Of a stretch of DNA of 64,000 bases, positions 53,119-62,247 are shown piece after piece (within the stretch, counting starts at the first letter, position 1; each line of letters begins with the position of its first letter). The translations under genes and the position numbers were made by a program. Origin of the DNA: Cohnella ginsengisoli (GTDB taxonomy: Bacteria > Bacillota > Bacilli > Paenibacillales > Paenibacillaceae). Under the pieces are notes generated by a model. The model worked only from the letters and a program-made list of their open reading frames with translations, made no database searches and was not told the origin of the DNA. The stretch covers positions 1,860,001-1,924,000 of the forward strand of contig NZ_JAPDHZ010000003.1 of NCBI RefSeq assembly GCF_029525555.1. Direction: 5' to 3'.

Positions 53119-53652
53119 ATGGCACAGTTCTATCGCATGTTGAGCCGCTTCGAGAGCAACTGGTTCCTTTATATTAACATCCGGTGGAACCGGGCAGCGC
53201 TGACCGCGCTGTTCCGGCTGTTGTCGCTGATCGGCGGAGCCACGTTCTCGCTCTGCGTCTCCCTCGCCGTCGGCCTGCTGGCCGAAGGCATCTGGCGCAC
53301 GGCTGGCTGGCAGGCGCTGGCAGCGGTCGTCATCAGCCATATTCCCGTCGCGCTCGCCAAACGCCTGTCCCCCAGGTCCCGCCCTTATCAAGTATTGCCC
53401 CAAGCCAGGACCGGCCCCCGTCCGCTGCGGGATCCCTCCTTCCCGTCGGGCCATACGACAGCGGCTTTCGCCCTGCTGACGCCATGGATGGTCGCGAGCC
53501 CCGCCCTGATCCCGCTGCTCCTCCCGATCGGCGCCGGCGTCGCGCTGTCCCGCGTGTACTTCGGTCTCCACTACCCGAGCGACACCGTCGCCGGCATGCT
53601 GCTCGGCAGCGCCACCGCGCTGCTGGTGGGCGTATGGATTCACGGGGCTTGA
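53119..53652 (+). CDS. PAP2-family membrane phosphatase
   Basis: About 177 residues with five to six membrane helices and all three PAP2 signatures: KRLSPRSRPY, the PSGHTTAA motif with catalytic His, and SRVYFGLHYPSD with the second His. These enzymes remove phosphate from lipids such as undecaprenyl diphosphate or phosphatidic acid at the outer membrane face. ATG 53119 is 8 bases after AAGGAG; ATG 53113 is two codons earlier but too close. The divergent glycosyltransferase could share a lipid-glycan pathway. Confidence 0.88.
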   Translation: MAQFYRMLSRFESNWFLYINIRWNRAALTALFRLLSLIGGATFSLCVSLAVGLLAEGIWRTAGWQALAAVVISHIPVALAKRLSPRSRPYQVLPQARTGPRPLRDPSFPSGHTTAAFALLTPWMVASPALIPLLLPIGAGVALSRVYFGLHYPSDTVAGMLLGSATALLVGVWIHGA

Positions 53653-53700
53653 ATAATTGGTCATGCAGTTAAGTTAAGACCGAAATCGGCATATCTAACG

Positions 53701-54109
53701 GGACACGCGCCCAAAGTGGTTCTGATGGAGACTACTTCAGCTCGCATGACCGGAAACATGACCGGAAACACGACCAAGGTGGTCCTGATGGAGACTACTT
53801 CAGCCCGCATGACCGGACACGCGCCCAAGGTGGTCCTGATGGAGACTACTTCAGCCCGCATGACCGGACACGCGCCCAAGGTGGTCCTGATGGAGACTAC
53901 TTCAGCCCGCATGACCGGACACGCGCCCAAAGTGGTCCTGATGGAGACTACTTCAGCCCGCATGACCGGACACGCGCCCAAGGTGGTCCTGATGGAGACA
54001 CTTCAGCCCGCATGACCGGACACGCGCCCAAAGTGGTCCTGATGGAGACTACTTCAGCCCGCATGACCGGACACGCGCCCAAGGTGGTCCTGATGGAGAC
54101 GATCCCCCG
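53701..54109. repeat. 51-base tandem repeat, eight copies
   Basis: Copies start at 53701, 53752, 53815, 53866, 53917, 53968, 54018 and 54069. The unit begins GGACACGCGCCCAAGGTGG and ends TCAGCCCGCATGACC. Copy 2 carries a 12-base internal duplication (GGAAACATGACC/GGAAACACGACC), copy 6 lacks one base and copy 8 is cut short next to the intron. Fifty-one is a multiple of three, so both strands stay open by chance, reading KVVLMETTSARMTGHAP per unit on the plus strand. No binding site or start context supports translation. Spacer-free and contiguous, so not CRISPR. Confidence 0.9.
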
Positions 54110-54117
54110 CCTGTACA

Positions 54118-56007
54118 ATCGAGTAGGAGGAGGCGGCTAGCCTCCGTCCTCTCACACCACCGCACATGCGGGTCCGCATACGGCGGTTCCAAAAGGTTAA
54201 CAAAGCTCCAAATAACGAGAAAGCAGACTTTTCAGCCCTTTCGCCTCCCAGTAGGAGGTCGGAAGGGCGTTATTTGTATTCCGGGACATTTCCCACGGGC
54301 CTCGCCGAGAGTTGGCCATGACAAAACAAGCCCATTCCGGCACCCTCAGCGCCCTCAGTTCGCGGATTCGCGTTCGCACTCGCTTCCACTGTTTCCACAG
54401 GCACATGCGCAGCCTTCTGCGAATCCAGCCATCGAATTGCTGGAGGTGGCTCTTTGCCGCAGCCAGCCGGAAGTAGCCGAGCCATCCCATCGTATAGCGG
54501 TTCAGCCGGTTTATACGTTCCTCCATCGGCATAGACTTCGTACGATCCGTCAGTTCTCGGATCCTATCCTTGAACCGAGAAATCGTCTTTGGCGCCAACC
54601 GAATCGCCGCTTGTCTGTGGTTCGTGAAGCTAAACCCTAGAAACTTGCGTTCCCACGGTCTTGCTACCGCGCTCTTTTCCCGGTTCACTTTCAGTCTTAG
54701 CTTTCCTTCTACAAAGCGAATCATCGACGCCATGACGCGTTCTCCGGCGCGCTTGCTTGCTACGAAGATATTGCAGTCGTCCGCATAACGAACGAAATGC
54801 AGCCCCCTGCGGGTGAGTTCCTTGTCCAGGTCGTCCAACAGGATGTTCGCAAGCAGTGGACTAAGCGGCCCGCCTTGCGGCGTTCCTTCTTCCGTGCGCT
54901 GGCAAAACCCCGTTCTCCATGACTCCGGCGGTTAGGTAGGCACGGATCAGTTTTAGGACACGCTTGTCCGTTACCTTTCTGGCGACTCTGGCCATGAGCA
55001 TGTCGTGGTTCACCCGGTCAAAGAACTTCTCCAGGTCCATGTCCACCACCCAGCGCAGTCCGCTCTGGATGTGGGATTGAGCCTGCCGCATCGCATCGTG
55101 CGCTCGCTTGCCCGGCCGGAAGCCGTAGCTGCTTGGAGAAAACTCCGCGTCGAAAATCGGGTTCATCACTTGCAGAAGCGCTTGCTGAAGCAGACGGTCC
55201 ATGACGGTCGGGATGCCCAGCAGCCTTACGCCGCCTCCGGGTTTGGGGATTTCCACCCGCCTGACTGGCGCAGGTCTGTAAGTTCCCGTCAGGAGTTCGG
55301 TTTTCACCGACTCCCAATGCGTTTTCAGGTAAGCTTGTAGCTGTGCTACCGTTACACCGTCCACACCGGGCGCTCCTCCGTTTTGGACCACTCGCTTGTA
55401 CGCGTTCCTGAGGTTCGCGCTTGCGAGCATCCCCCTCCAGCACGTCGTCATTGGCTTCGCGAGAGGAAGTGACGACTTGTGCCGGCGTTGAACTCGGCGC
55501 TCCTGCATACCCTGACGGCTTCACCGCTTCTCTTTGCAGCAAGCTCCCTTGCGGGATATTCAGCTGTCTTTGCTCATCGCGCGAACGCATCGGTTTCCTC
55601 TCTCCTTTCGGTTCGGCCCTTCCGCTTTCCGGCGTCCCGTACTCGCGTACTATGACCTCTGCTGACTCCTGTGGGTTCAGCGCAACCTCCCGGTTGCGGT
55701 TACGAAGTGACTTCGCATTTTTTTTTCCATCCCACAGGTCTCCCCAGATAAGAACGTCATCTGTCTGCCCGCGACCACTGGAGTTTACAGAGATAACCCT
55801 TGGCGGCTTTGGATTTCGCCTTGTTGAGGAGACTCATCCGGTTAACCCTGCCTCGAATCCAGTTCGTATACCTTGGCCCGTGCATTTGCCTCCGGCTTCC
55901 TTCAGATTCTGCCTCACGGCCGACACCCTTGCCCTTGGCTACGGTAGGCGCTCGCCAGCCCCCGTTCGGGACTTTCACCCTAAAGATGACGCCCATGCTG
56001 GGCGTAC
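54118..56007 (-). mobile_element. Group II intron with reverse transcriptase
   Basis: The 5' end is probably the GTACGCCCAGC at 56007 (minus strand), a variant of the usual GTGCG start, followed by domain I sequence such as AGGGTGAAAGTCCCGAACGG. The non-coding 55591-56007 stretch is this 5' RNA. The reverse transcriptase gene fills 54197-55590. After it come a domain V-like hairpin (CCGTATGCGGACCCGCATGTGCGG) and a domain VI stem, ending near CTCGAT at 54118. The intron sits directly at the end of the 51-base repeat array. Ends are placed by motif and may shift by a few bases. Confidence 0.75.
54197..55590 (-). CDS. ltrA: Group II intron reverse transcriptase/maturase (two frameshifts)
   Basis: Two single-base excesses (C run 55431-55435 and A or C run at 54904-54911) split the gene; corrected length is 463 residues. 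It has the RT blocks GAPGVDGVT, IPKPGGGVRLLGIPTVMDRLLQQ, SYGFRPGKRAHDA, DMDLEKFFDRVNHD, EGTPQGGPLSPLLANI and the catalytic RYADDCNIFV, then the GIIM maturase domain (TMGWLGYFRLA). No HNH endonuclease domain follows, so target-primed movement would need another primer. AAAGGAGAG precedes ATG 55590. Frameshifts leave open whether it is active. Confidence 0.9.
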
Positions 56008-56059
56008 GCAAAAACCAGCTAATGTTTGTCAACCCTATGTGGTTGGATTGCGGCATCGT

Positions 56060-57500
56060 TATTGCTATACTGTTTTTGAACTAACACAAAGAAGCCTCCG
56101 TTGGCGCGGATACTTCTGGGTGAATATGGAATTTAGGCTTTGTAGGGCTCGCCTTTTACGAGGATGGCATGGACGTGATGCAAAAGCTTGTTGGCGCAAG
56201 CGATCACGACTACCTTGTAGGGCTTGCCCTCTTTCCTTTTCTTGTCGTAATAGGCTTTTAGCCGTTCGTTTACACCCTTTCTAAGCCCGCACTGCACAGC
56301 GACATACAGCGCTCTGCGTAAGCGTTTGGAACCCCTTTTCGAAATACGGCTGCTGCTGGCCGTGAACTTCCCCCGAGCTGTGCACACCTGGATCAAGACC
56401 CGCATAGGCGACAAGTTTCTTGGGGTCCTTAAATTGAGCCGCATCCCCGATCTCCGCCGCAATGGCAGCCGCAAGTTTATCCCCCACGCCGGGAATCGTC
56501 TTCAGCAGCTCCACTTCCGGAAGCGTCAGCGCCGTCTCCTCGATGGCATTCTCAAGTTGGCGAAGCTGTTCTTGCTGAGCGAGTATCGTTTCCACCATAC
56601 ATAGCAGAGCTGTCTGCTGCGCTTTGCTTGACTGGCTCAGAGGAGGCAAAGCTTGTATTTGCTCTGCTTTTGCCTGCACCCATGCTTTTCCGTGTGAAGA
56701 GCCGGCTGTTTCCCGAATCGTTTCAACCGTGATGGTGCCACCGCTTAACCTATAGCGTAGGACATGTAAAGAGGTTGAGGAGAACAGGTTATAGAAAACG
56801 TCCTCGTAAGCTGGACATACCTGGTCAAGCAGGGCCCTGGCATTCAGTTTGGCTTGAACGAGCAGAGACGTCATAAACTCGTGCTGCCGCGTCAGATGTT
56901 GCAGTTCTGTCATCTCCTCGTTCCATGCTCGGTGCGGCTTAACATCCCCGCGGTAGAACATCTCGGCCAGATGCCAGGCATCCACCGCGTCCGTCTTCAC
57001 CTTTCGCAGCTGTGTCCCCTTGGCACGTTTGGATTGCAGAGGATTCACGATGTAGTGGCAATATCCTTCACGTTCCAAATAGGCAACCAGACTGCGATGG
57101 TAATGCCCCGTCGCTTCCAACACCACCGCAGGCTCCAGCTTCGTTATCTGTCGTAATTCCTCCAGCAAGCCTCCTAATCGCTCGCACCCTTCCTCCGTAT
57201 GCGTGATGCTGATAATCTTACTGTACGGCTTGTTCCGATCCGTAAACGCTTGGAGCATGCTTGTCCCTTTCGCCACATCCACTCCGACAACCGGTCTCAT
57301 GTCATCTCCTCCTACAATCGTAGCCGGCATTCCCACGATGGTTCCAATCCCACAGCTTCGCTTGTGATGCGAGGTCCAAATGCCTCAACCAGCTCAAACA
57401 TGGTCATTGGGGGGTAGTGGGAGAACAGTTTTTGCGACGGGGTAAAACTCCCGAAAAACGCCCTCGTTCTCCCGGCTACCGCCATCTTAAACCGGCCATG
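56060..57500 (-). mobile_element. IS110-family insertion sequence
   Basis: The element is defined by its DEDD transposase at 56133-57300 plus non-coding ends; exact borders cannot be set because IS110 elements lack clear terminal inverted repeats. The non-coding segment upstream of the gene (about 57301-57500) has several short stems and could encode the element's guide RNA. It lies between the group II intron and the terminators of the wall-recycling operon. Confidence 0.7.
56133..57300 (-). CDS. IS110-family transposase (frameshift at 56370-56374)
   Basis: The N-terminal DEDD domain shows GVDVAKG, VLEATGHYH and VKTDAVDAWHLAE. The C-terminal Tnp20-type domain shows LLKTIPGVGDKLAAAIAAEIGD and, across the frameshift, SRISKRGSKRLRRALY with the expected Ser. 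One excess C in the run at 56370-56374 splits it; corrected length is 388 residues. I chose ATG 57300 (MRPVVGVDV) with AGGAGGAG 5 bases upstream rather than the longer frame from 57336. Confidence 0.9.
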
Positions 57501-57501
57501 T

Positions 57502-57531
57502 AAAAAGGCCAACCAGAAATTCTGGCTGACC
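57502..57531 (-). terminator. Second terminator downstream of the wall-recycling operon
   Basis: On the minus strand GGTCAGCCAGAA pairs with TTCTGGTTGGCC (two G-T pairs) and is followed by TTTTT. It lies 20 bases beyond the main terminator. Confidence 0.7.
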
Positions 57532-57540
57532 TGATAATAC

Positions 57541-57579
57541 GAAAACGCCCGCCCGTCATCTCCGATGACAAGGCGGGCA
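57541..57579 (-). terminator. Terminator of the wall-recycling operon
   Basis: On the minus strand GCCCGCC and GGCGGGC close a stem with inner TCATC/GATGA pairing, followed by GTTTTCG. It lies just after the kinase stop codon at 57585. Confidence 0.78.
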
Positions 57580-57584
57580 TCCGC

Positions 57585-58505
57585 TCACTTTGCGTCCGCC
57601 AGCATGCGCAGCGCCATCAGCGCGGCGCCGGCCGAGGCGTCCCGGCGGGGCGCGACCGCCCGGATGCCGGGACAGCGCTCGCGCAGTCCCGCCTGAAACG
57701 CTTCGCGCACATGCGCGCTCCGCAGCAGCACGCTGCCCGCCATCGCGAGCTCGCCGTTGCCCAGCGACAGCCGCTCCGCGACGGGCAGCACCAGCTGCAC
57801 GAGCTCGGACGCCGTGCGCCGCGCGATGCCTAGCGCGGCTTCGTCCCCGAGCGCACAGCCGTCCGAGAGCAGCGGCGCGAGCGCCGCGATGTCCTGCTTG
57901 CCGGTAGCCTTGTCATAGACGAAGCGCACGATCTCCTCCACCGATCCGATCTGGAGCCGATCGTAGACCATCTCCGTCAGCACGGTCGCCGGCGCCCGCC
58001 CGTCATGGGCGCGCACGACGGCCGCGAGCAGATCGCGGCCGATGCTGTAGCCGCTTCCTTCGTCGTCGATCAGGTAGCCGAAGCCCCCCGTCCGGTGGAC
58101 CAGCCCCGATTCGCTCCGGCCGAAGCAGATCGATCCCGTGCCCGCGATAAGAATCATGCCGTGCTCGCGCTCCAGCGCGCCGAACAGCGCCGTCTCGTGG
58201 TCGCCCACGACATGTACGCCGCCTCCGTAGCCGGCATCGCGCAAGGCGGCGACCAGGCGGCCCGGTACCGTCGGATTGCTGACGCCGGCCGCGCCGACAA
58301 CCATTTGCCGGCAAGCGTCCGGACCGCCGCAAGCCGCGGAGATCGCGCCGGCAATCTCCGCCAGGCTCCGCCGGATATCGGCCTCGTCACGCCCATTGTA
58401 ATTGATCCCGCCCGACTCGAACGCGAGCACCGCGCGCCCGGTCTCGTCCAGCACGGTCACGGCCGTCTTCGTGCCGCCTCCGTCCAGTCCCGCCGCATAT
58501 ATCAT
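57585..58505 (-). CDS. BadF/BcrA-type amino-sugar kinase (GlcNAc/MurNAc kinase)
   Basis: This 306-residue ASKHA kinase has phosphate-1 motif GLDGGGTKTAVTVLD, adenosine motif GGFGYLIDDEGSGYSIGRD and the connecting AGTGSICFG segment. These match bacterial N-acetylglucosamine kinases and MurK, which phosphorylates both GlcNAc and MurNAc released from the wall. Position at the end of an operon with NagZ and NamZ supports that use. GGGGAGG lies 5 bases before ATG 58505. Two terminators follow. Confidence 0.83.
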   Translation of the reverse strand: MIYAAGLDGGGTKTAVTVLDETGRAVLAFESGGINYNGRDEADIRRSLAEIAGAISAACGGPDACRQMVVGAAGVSNPTVPGRLVAALRDAGYGGGVHVVGDHETALFGALEREHGMILIAGTGSICFGRSESGLVHRTGGFGYLIDDEGSGYSIGRDLLAAVVRAHDGRAPATVLTEMVYDRLQIGSVEEIVRFVYDKATGKQDIAALAPLLSDGCALGDEAALGIARRTASELVQLVLPVAERLSLGNGELAMAGSVLLRSAHVREAFQAGLRERCPGIRAVAPRRDASAGAALMALRMLADAK

Positions 58506-58724
58506 CCGCGCCTCCCCCCGCCTTCCTCATCCCATTCGTTTGCTCCCGAAGTCTGTCGTATCCGCCTACGTTCGCACCGGCTCGATCCTGCCCAAGCTTA
58601 ATCCGTTACCGGAACCCGGAAACCCGCTATCCGGAACCTTCGGCCGTTTCCCCGTCGTCATACGCGCTCTATGGCTTTGGCACGATGTTCGCCCTTCCGA
58701 ATCTGAGGCCGGCGCCGCGGTTCT

Positions 58725-60311
58725 TTAACGATGCCACACATTCCCGATGCGTCCCGCAGGACGAACTTTTTCAGACAACACTCGTGCCACCGACTCCAGC
58801 GACAGCGCCGTGTACTCGAACGCGGCGAGCCCGCAGTCGACGCCTTCCAAGGCCTCCAGATCGTACGGCTTGCCGAGCGCGACCGCCGTCACCCGCTTGC
58901 CAGCGGCGACGAGCCTGCGCACAACCTCGAGCTGTCCCGGATTGTCGATCCCGTTGAATAGCCCGTACACGACGCGGTCATAGCGTTCGGCTTCCCGCAA
59001 CACGCTATCGATCTCCGCTTCGACCGGATCGATGCCAACGAGCATCCGCCCGCCTCCCAGCCGGTCCGCCATGACGTCGGGGAAGCTAAGACCGCCCGCA
59101 ACCTGGCTCGACGCCTGATCGGTCCGGTACGGAAGACTGCCGACAAACAACGTGCGCGTCTCTCCCGGCAGCAAGGGGTCGAGACCTCCCGACACGACGC
59201 AGATGCTCGCATCGCTGATCGCCGCGGCTTCCTTGCGGTGCGCCTCGCAGCCGACGACGGAGAGCGGGGACGCCTCCGATCCCGAAGCGTATTTCTCCTT
59301 ATAATACAGCACCTTGTCCACCGCGCGGTCCACTGTCTCCATCGGCAGCTCGCCGGACTGCACGGCCTGCTCGATCGCCAGCACCGTCTCGCGGACGAGC
59401 GACGGCGTATGGCTGACGAACAGCAGGTGGATGCCCGCCTTCAAGGCGCCGAGCGCGCCTTGCGCCGTGCCGTAGTACTTTTTCACCGCGTCCATCTCCA
59501 GGCAGTCCGAGACGACCAACCCCTCGTAGCCTAACTTTCCCTTCAGCAAGTCCTCGACAATAACGGACGACATCGTAGCGGGCACCCGCCGCGGCTCGAT
59601 CGCGGGAAACATCATGTGCGCGATCATGATCGCCTCGGCCCCGGCCGCGATCGCGGCGCGGAACGGCAGGAGCTCGAGCACCTCCAGCTCCGCCAGCGTT
59701 TTGCCCGAAGACGGCAGGCCCAGGTGTGAATCTACCTCGGTGTCCCCGTGCCCCGGGAAATGCTTGAGCGCGGCCAGCACGCCGCCTTCCTGAAGCCCGC
59801 GCAGCATCTGCAGGCCATACTTGGCCACGGTCTCCGCCGTATCGCCGTACGAGCGGACGTTGATGACCGGATTCCGCTTGTTGTTGTTAATATCGAGCAC
59901 GGGCGCCAGATTGAAGTTGATGCCGAGCGCCCGCAGCTCCGCCGCCGTGATTCGGCCCGCCGTCAGCGCGCCCGACGGATCTCCCGCGGCCGCGATCGCC
60001 ATCGCGCCCGGGACGTTCACGGCATCGCGGGGCAAGCGTGTCACTCTCCCGCCCTCCTGGTCGATCGAGATGAGCGCCGGATATCCAGTCTCCGTCCCAA
60101 TGAGCCCCTGCAGGTCCCCGCACAGCCGCGCGAGCTGCGATTTGTTTTCCGCATTATGGGAGAACAAAATGATATTGCCGATCTTCCAATCCCGCACGAG
60201 CGCCTTGAGCTCCTCCGTGACCGACGCTCCGGGGAATCCCGTCACGATCAGCTGGCCGATCTTCTCGCGCAGCGACTGCGGCCTCCGGTATGTCGCTTCC
60301 ACGCTCGCCAT
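58725..60311 (-). CDS. nagZ: GH3 beta-N-acetylglucosaminidase NagZ
   Basis: The 528-residue protein has the GH3 barrel with the NagZ loop KHFPGHGDTEVDSH (His/Asp acid-base pair), ALISIDQEGGRVTRL and the nucleophile Asp in VVSDCLEMDAV. A C-terminal GH3 domain of about 180 residues follows, as in the Bacillus two-domain form. It removes GlcNAc from the non-reducing ends of muropeptides. No signal peptide is evident, so it may act inside, unlike B. subtilis NagZ. AAGGAGG precedes ATG 60311. The 219 bases downstream to the kinase gene show nothing I can name. Confidence 0.92.
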   Translation of the reverse strand: MASVEATYRRPQSLREKIGQLIVTGFPGASVTEELKALVRDWKIGNIILFSHNAENKSQLARLCGDLQGLIGTETGYPALISIDQEGGRVTRLPRDAVNVPGAMAIAAAGDPSGALTAGRITAAELRALGINFNLAPVLDINNNKRNPVINVRSYGDTAETVAKYGLQMLRGLQEGGVLAALKHFPGHGDTEVDSHLGLPSSGKTLAELEVLELLPFRAAIAAGAEAIMIAHMMFPAIEPRRVPATMSSVIVEDLLKGKLGYEGLVVSDCLEMDAVKKYYGTAQGALGALKAGIHLLFVSHTPSLVRETVLAIEQAVQSGELPMETVDRAVDKVLYYKEKYASGSEASPLSVVGCEAHRKEAAAISDASICVVSGGLDPLLPGETRTLFVGSLPYRTDQASSQVAGGLSFPDVMADRLGGGRMLVGIDPVEAEIDSVLREAERYDRVVYGLFNGIDNPGQLEVVRRLVAAGKRVTAVALGKPYDLEALEGVDCGLAAFEYTALSLESVARVLSEKVRPAGRIGNVWHR

Positions 60312-60392
60312 CCTGCGATTCCTCCTTCTTAAAAGAAAAGCGGCTCCGGTCGGCTGCGCATGCGCAGCGTTCCGGTCGTCCGCGGCTTCGTT

Positions 60393-61539
60393 TCAATACA
60401 AATGGAACTGCGCCTTGATCTCCCCGAACGCCCGGCTCTCTTCGCGGAAGCCCGCGAGCAATCCCGGCATGTCCGCCTCCGCGCGCTCCGACCGATACAG
60501 GTCGTCCCCGCCGAGCAGGTCGATGAACGGACGCGAGCCTTCCCGCAGCGGCGGAAGAAACGAGAATTGCTCGAAATTGCGCTTGATCGCATATAGCAGG
60601 TTCACGCCGGTTTCTAACGGACGCACGGCGCGGATATCGGTGACATGAAGCTGAACGCCCCGGCAGAACGCGCCTTGATGCTTGGAGATGGAAGGCTTGA
60701 AGTAGGCAGGCCGGAAAAACACGCCCGGCAGCGCCAAGCCGTTCATCTCGTCCGCAAGCCGTTCCGCGTCGATGAAGGGGGCCCCGATCATCTCGAACGG
60801 AAACGTCGTCCCCCGTCCCTCCGACAGGTTCGTCCCTTCAAAAAGGCACGTGCCGCTGTAGAGCAGCGCCGTTTCGAACCGAGGGATGCCGATCGACGGA
60901 TGGATCCACAGTCTGCCCGTATCCGGGAACAACATGTCGCGCGTCCACCCCTCGCAGCGGACGACGTGCAGCTCGGCGCCCCAGCCCTGCTGCGCGTTCG
61001 CCATCGTCGCGACCTCGCCGGCCGTCAGCCCGTACCTCACGCATAACGGATAACCGCCGACGAACGAACGGTAGCCGTCTTTCAGCACATTGCCTTCGAC
61101 CGTGACGCCGTCCAGCGGATTGAGGCGATCCAGCACGACGAACGGCTTGCCCGCCTTGGCGCAGTCCTCCAACGCATAGAGCATCGTATAGATAAACGTA
61201 TAATAACGGACGCCGACGTCCTGGATGTCGTAGACGACCATGTCGACCGCGTCCAGCATCTCCTGCGTGAGCCGCTTCGAGTCGCGCCTATACAAGCTGT
61301 ATACCGGCACGCCCGTCCGCTCGTCGGTATACGTCTCCACCAGCCCGCCGGCATCCTGATCGCCGCGCACGCCGTGCTCGGGCGAGAACAGCGCCGCCAG
61401 CGCGTACCGCTCATGCAGCAGCTCGATCGTAGACTTGAAGCCGCGCGATAGGCCGGTGGGCGACGTGATCAGACCGAGGCGTTTCCCTCTAAAAAAGGCC
61501 GCCGTAGCGCTCGATATTGTCTACGCCGTTCAGGATCAT
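60393..61539 (-). CDS. namZ: Exo-beta-N-acetylmuramidase NamZ (DUF1343; frameshift at 61491-61496)
   Basis: One excess A in the run of six at 61491-61496 creates an early stop; without it the gene gives 381 residues starting MILNGVDNIERYGG. DUF1343 marks are LGLITSPTG, FSPEHGVRGDQDAGG, VVYDIQDVGVRYYTFIYTM, FVVLDRLNPLDG and NLSEGRGTTFPFEMIGAPF. NamZ (YbbC in B. subtilis) releases MurNAc from non-reducing ends after NagZ has removed GlcNAc; the adjacent nagZ fits. No signal peptide is seen. ATG 61539 lies 3 bases after the previous stop with GGAG upstream. Confidence 0.9.
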
Positions 61540-61542
61540 CGC

Positions 61543-62247
61543 TTACAGCTCCGACTGACGCAGGCGCAGCGTCTCCTCGGGAACCATGAACGTCTCCGCG
61601 TATGTCTTGCGCGCCTCGATGCCGCGCACGCGTGCCAGGTGCTTGTAATACTCCATATAAGGGAACGACTTGCTGCCGGTCACGAACCAGTGCGTCGACA
61701 GCGCCTTGATCCACAGGTCGTATGCCTCTTGGTCAAAGTCTACATAAACGTATGGACGATAGTCGACGGCATCCTCCCAGTTTTCCGCATAATACAGCTT
61801 GCCCGCGAAGGCTGCCGGCAGCTCCCGCTCGATAGACGGCAGGCCCGCGAAGAAGCGCGCGTCGTTGACGATCCGGTGCGTCGTCATGTGGTCCTTGTGC
61901 ATGCTGTTTTTAAAATGCGTGATGATGATGCTCGGCCGCACCTGGCGGATCACGTCGCACACGCGCCAGCGGATCGCCGCGTCGTCCGGCAGCTCGCCGT
62001 CGGGGATGTCGTCGAACACGATCGCTTCGCCGCCCAGCAATTCCGCGAACGCCTGCGCCTCCCGGATTTTCTGCGCCTTGTAGTCCGCCATGTCCTGTCC
62101 GGCGGGCACGCCGCGCTCTCCCGGCGTCAGCGCCAACGTCACGATGCGGTCGCCTTTGAGCGAATGACTCGCGAGCACGCCGCCCGCCGTCAATTCCATA
62201 TCTCCTACGTGGCCCCCGATGGCCAGGATCGTCTGCTTGTCGCTCAT
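61543..62247 (-). CDS. PIG-L family (LmbE-like) deacetylase
   Basis: This 234-residue protein has the PIG-L metal site in altered form: GGHVGDMELTAGG in place of the usual HPDDE, then TLTPGERGV-like LALTPGERGVPAG and IITHFKNSMHKDHMTTHRI with the second His pair. The family removes acetyl groups from GlcNAc-containing molecules using zinc. In this operon GlcNAc or MurNAc released from the wall, or their conjugates, are likely substrates; that is inference. ATG 62247 overlaps the upstream stop (ATGA) and has AAGGAG 8 bases before it. Confidence 0.85.
   Translation of the reverse strand: MSDKQTILAIGGHVGDMELTAGGVLASHSLKGDRIVTLALTPGERGVPAGQDMADYKAQKIREAQAFAELLGGEAIVFDDIPDGELPDDAAIRWRVCDVIRQVRPSIIITHFKNSMHKDHMTTHRIVNDARFFAGLPSIERELPAAFAGKLYYAENWEDAVDYRPYVYVDFDQEAYDLWIKALSTHWFVTGSKSFPYMEYYKHLARVRGIEARKTYAETFMVPEETLRLRQSEL

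Noticed and set aside
53716..54015. Repeat protein encoded by the 51-base array
   Set aside because: The frame is open only because 51 is divisible by three. There is no ribosome-binding site, one copy shifts frame, and the opposite strand is equally open.
53701..54109. CRISPR array
   Set aside because: The copies are contiguous with no variable spacers and no cas genes lie nearby.
55757..56056. 99-residue protein upstream of the reverse transcriptase
   Set aside because: The segment matches the structured 5' RNA of a group II intron and lies wholly inside it.
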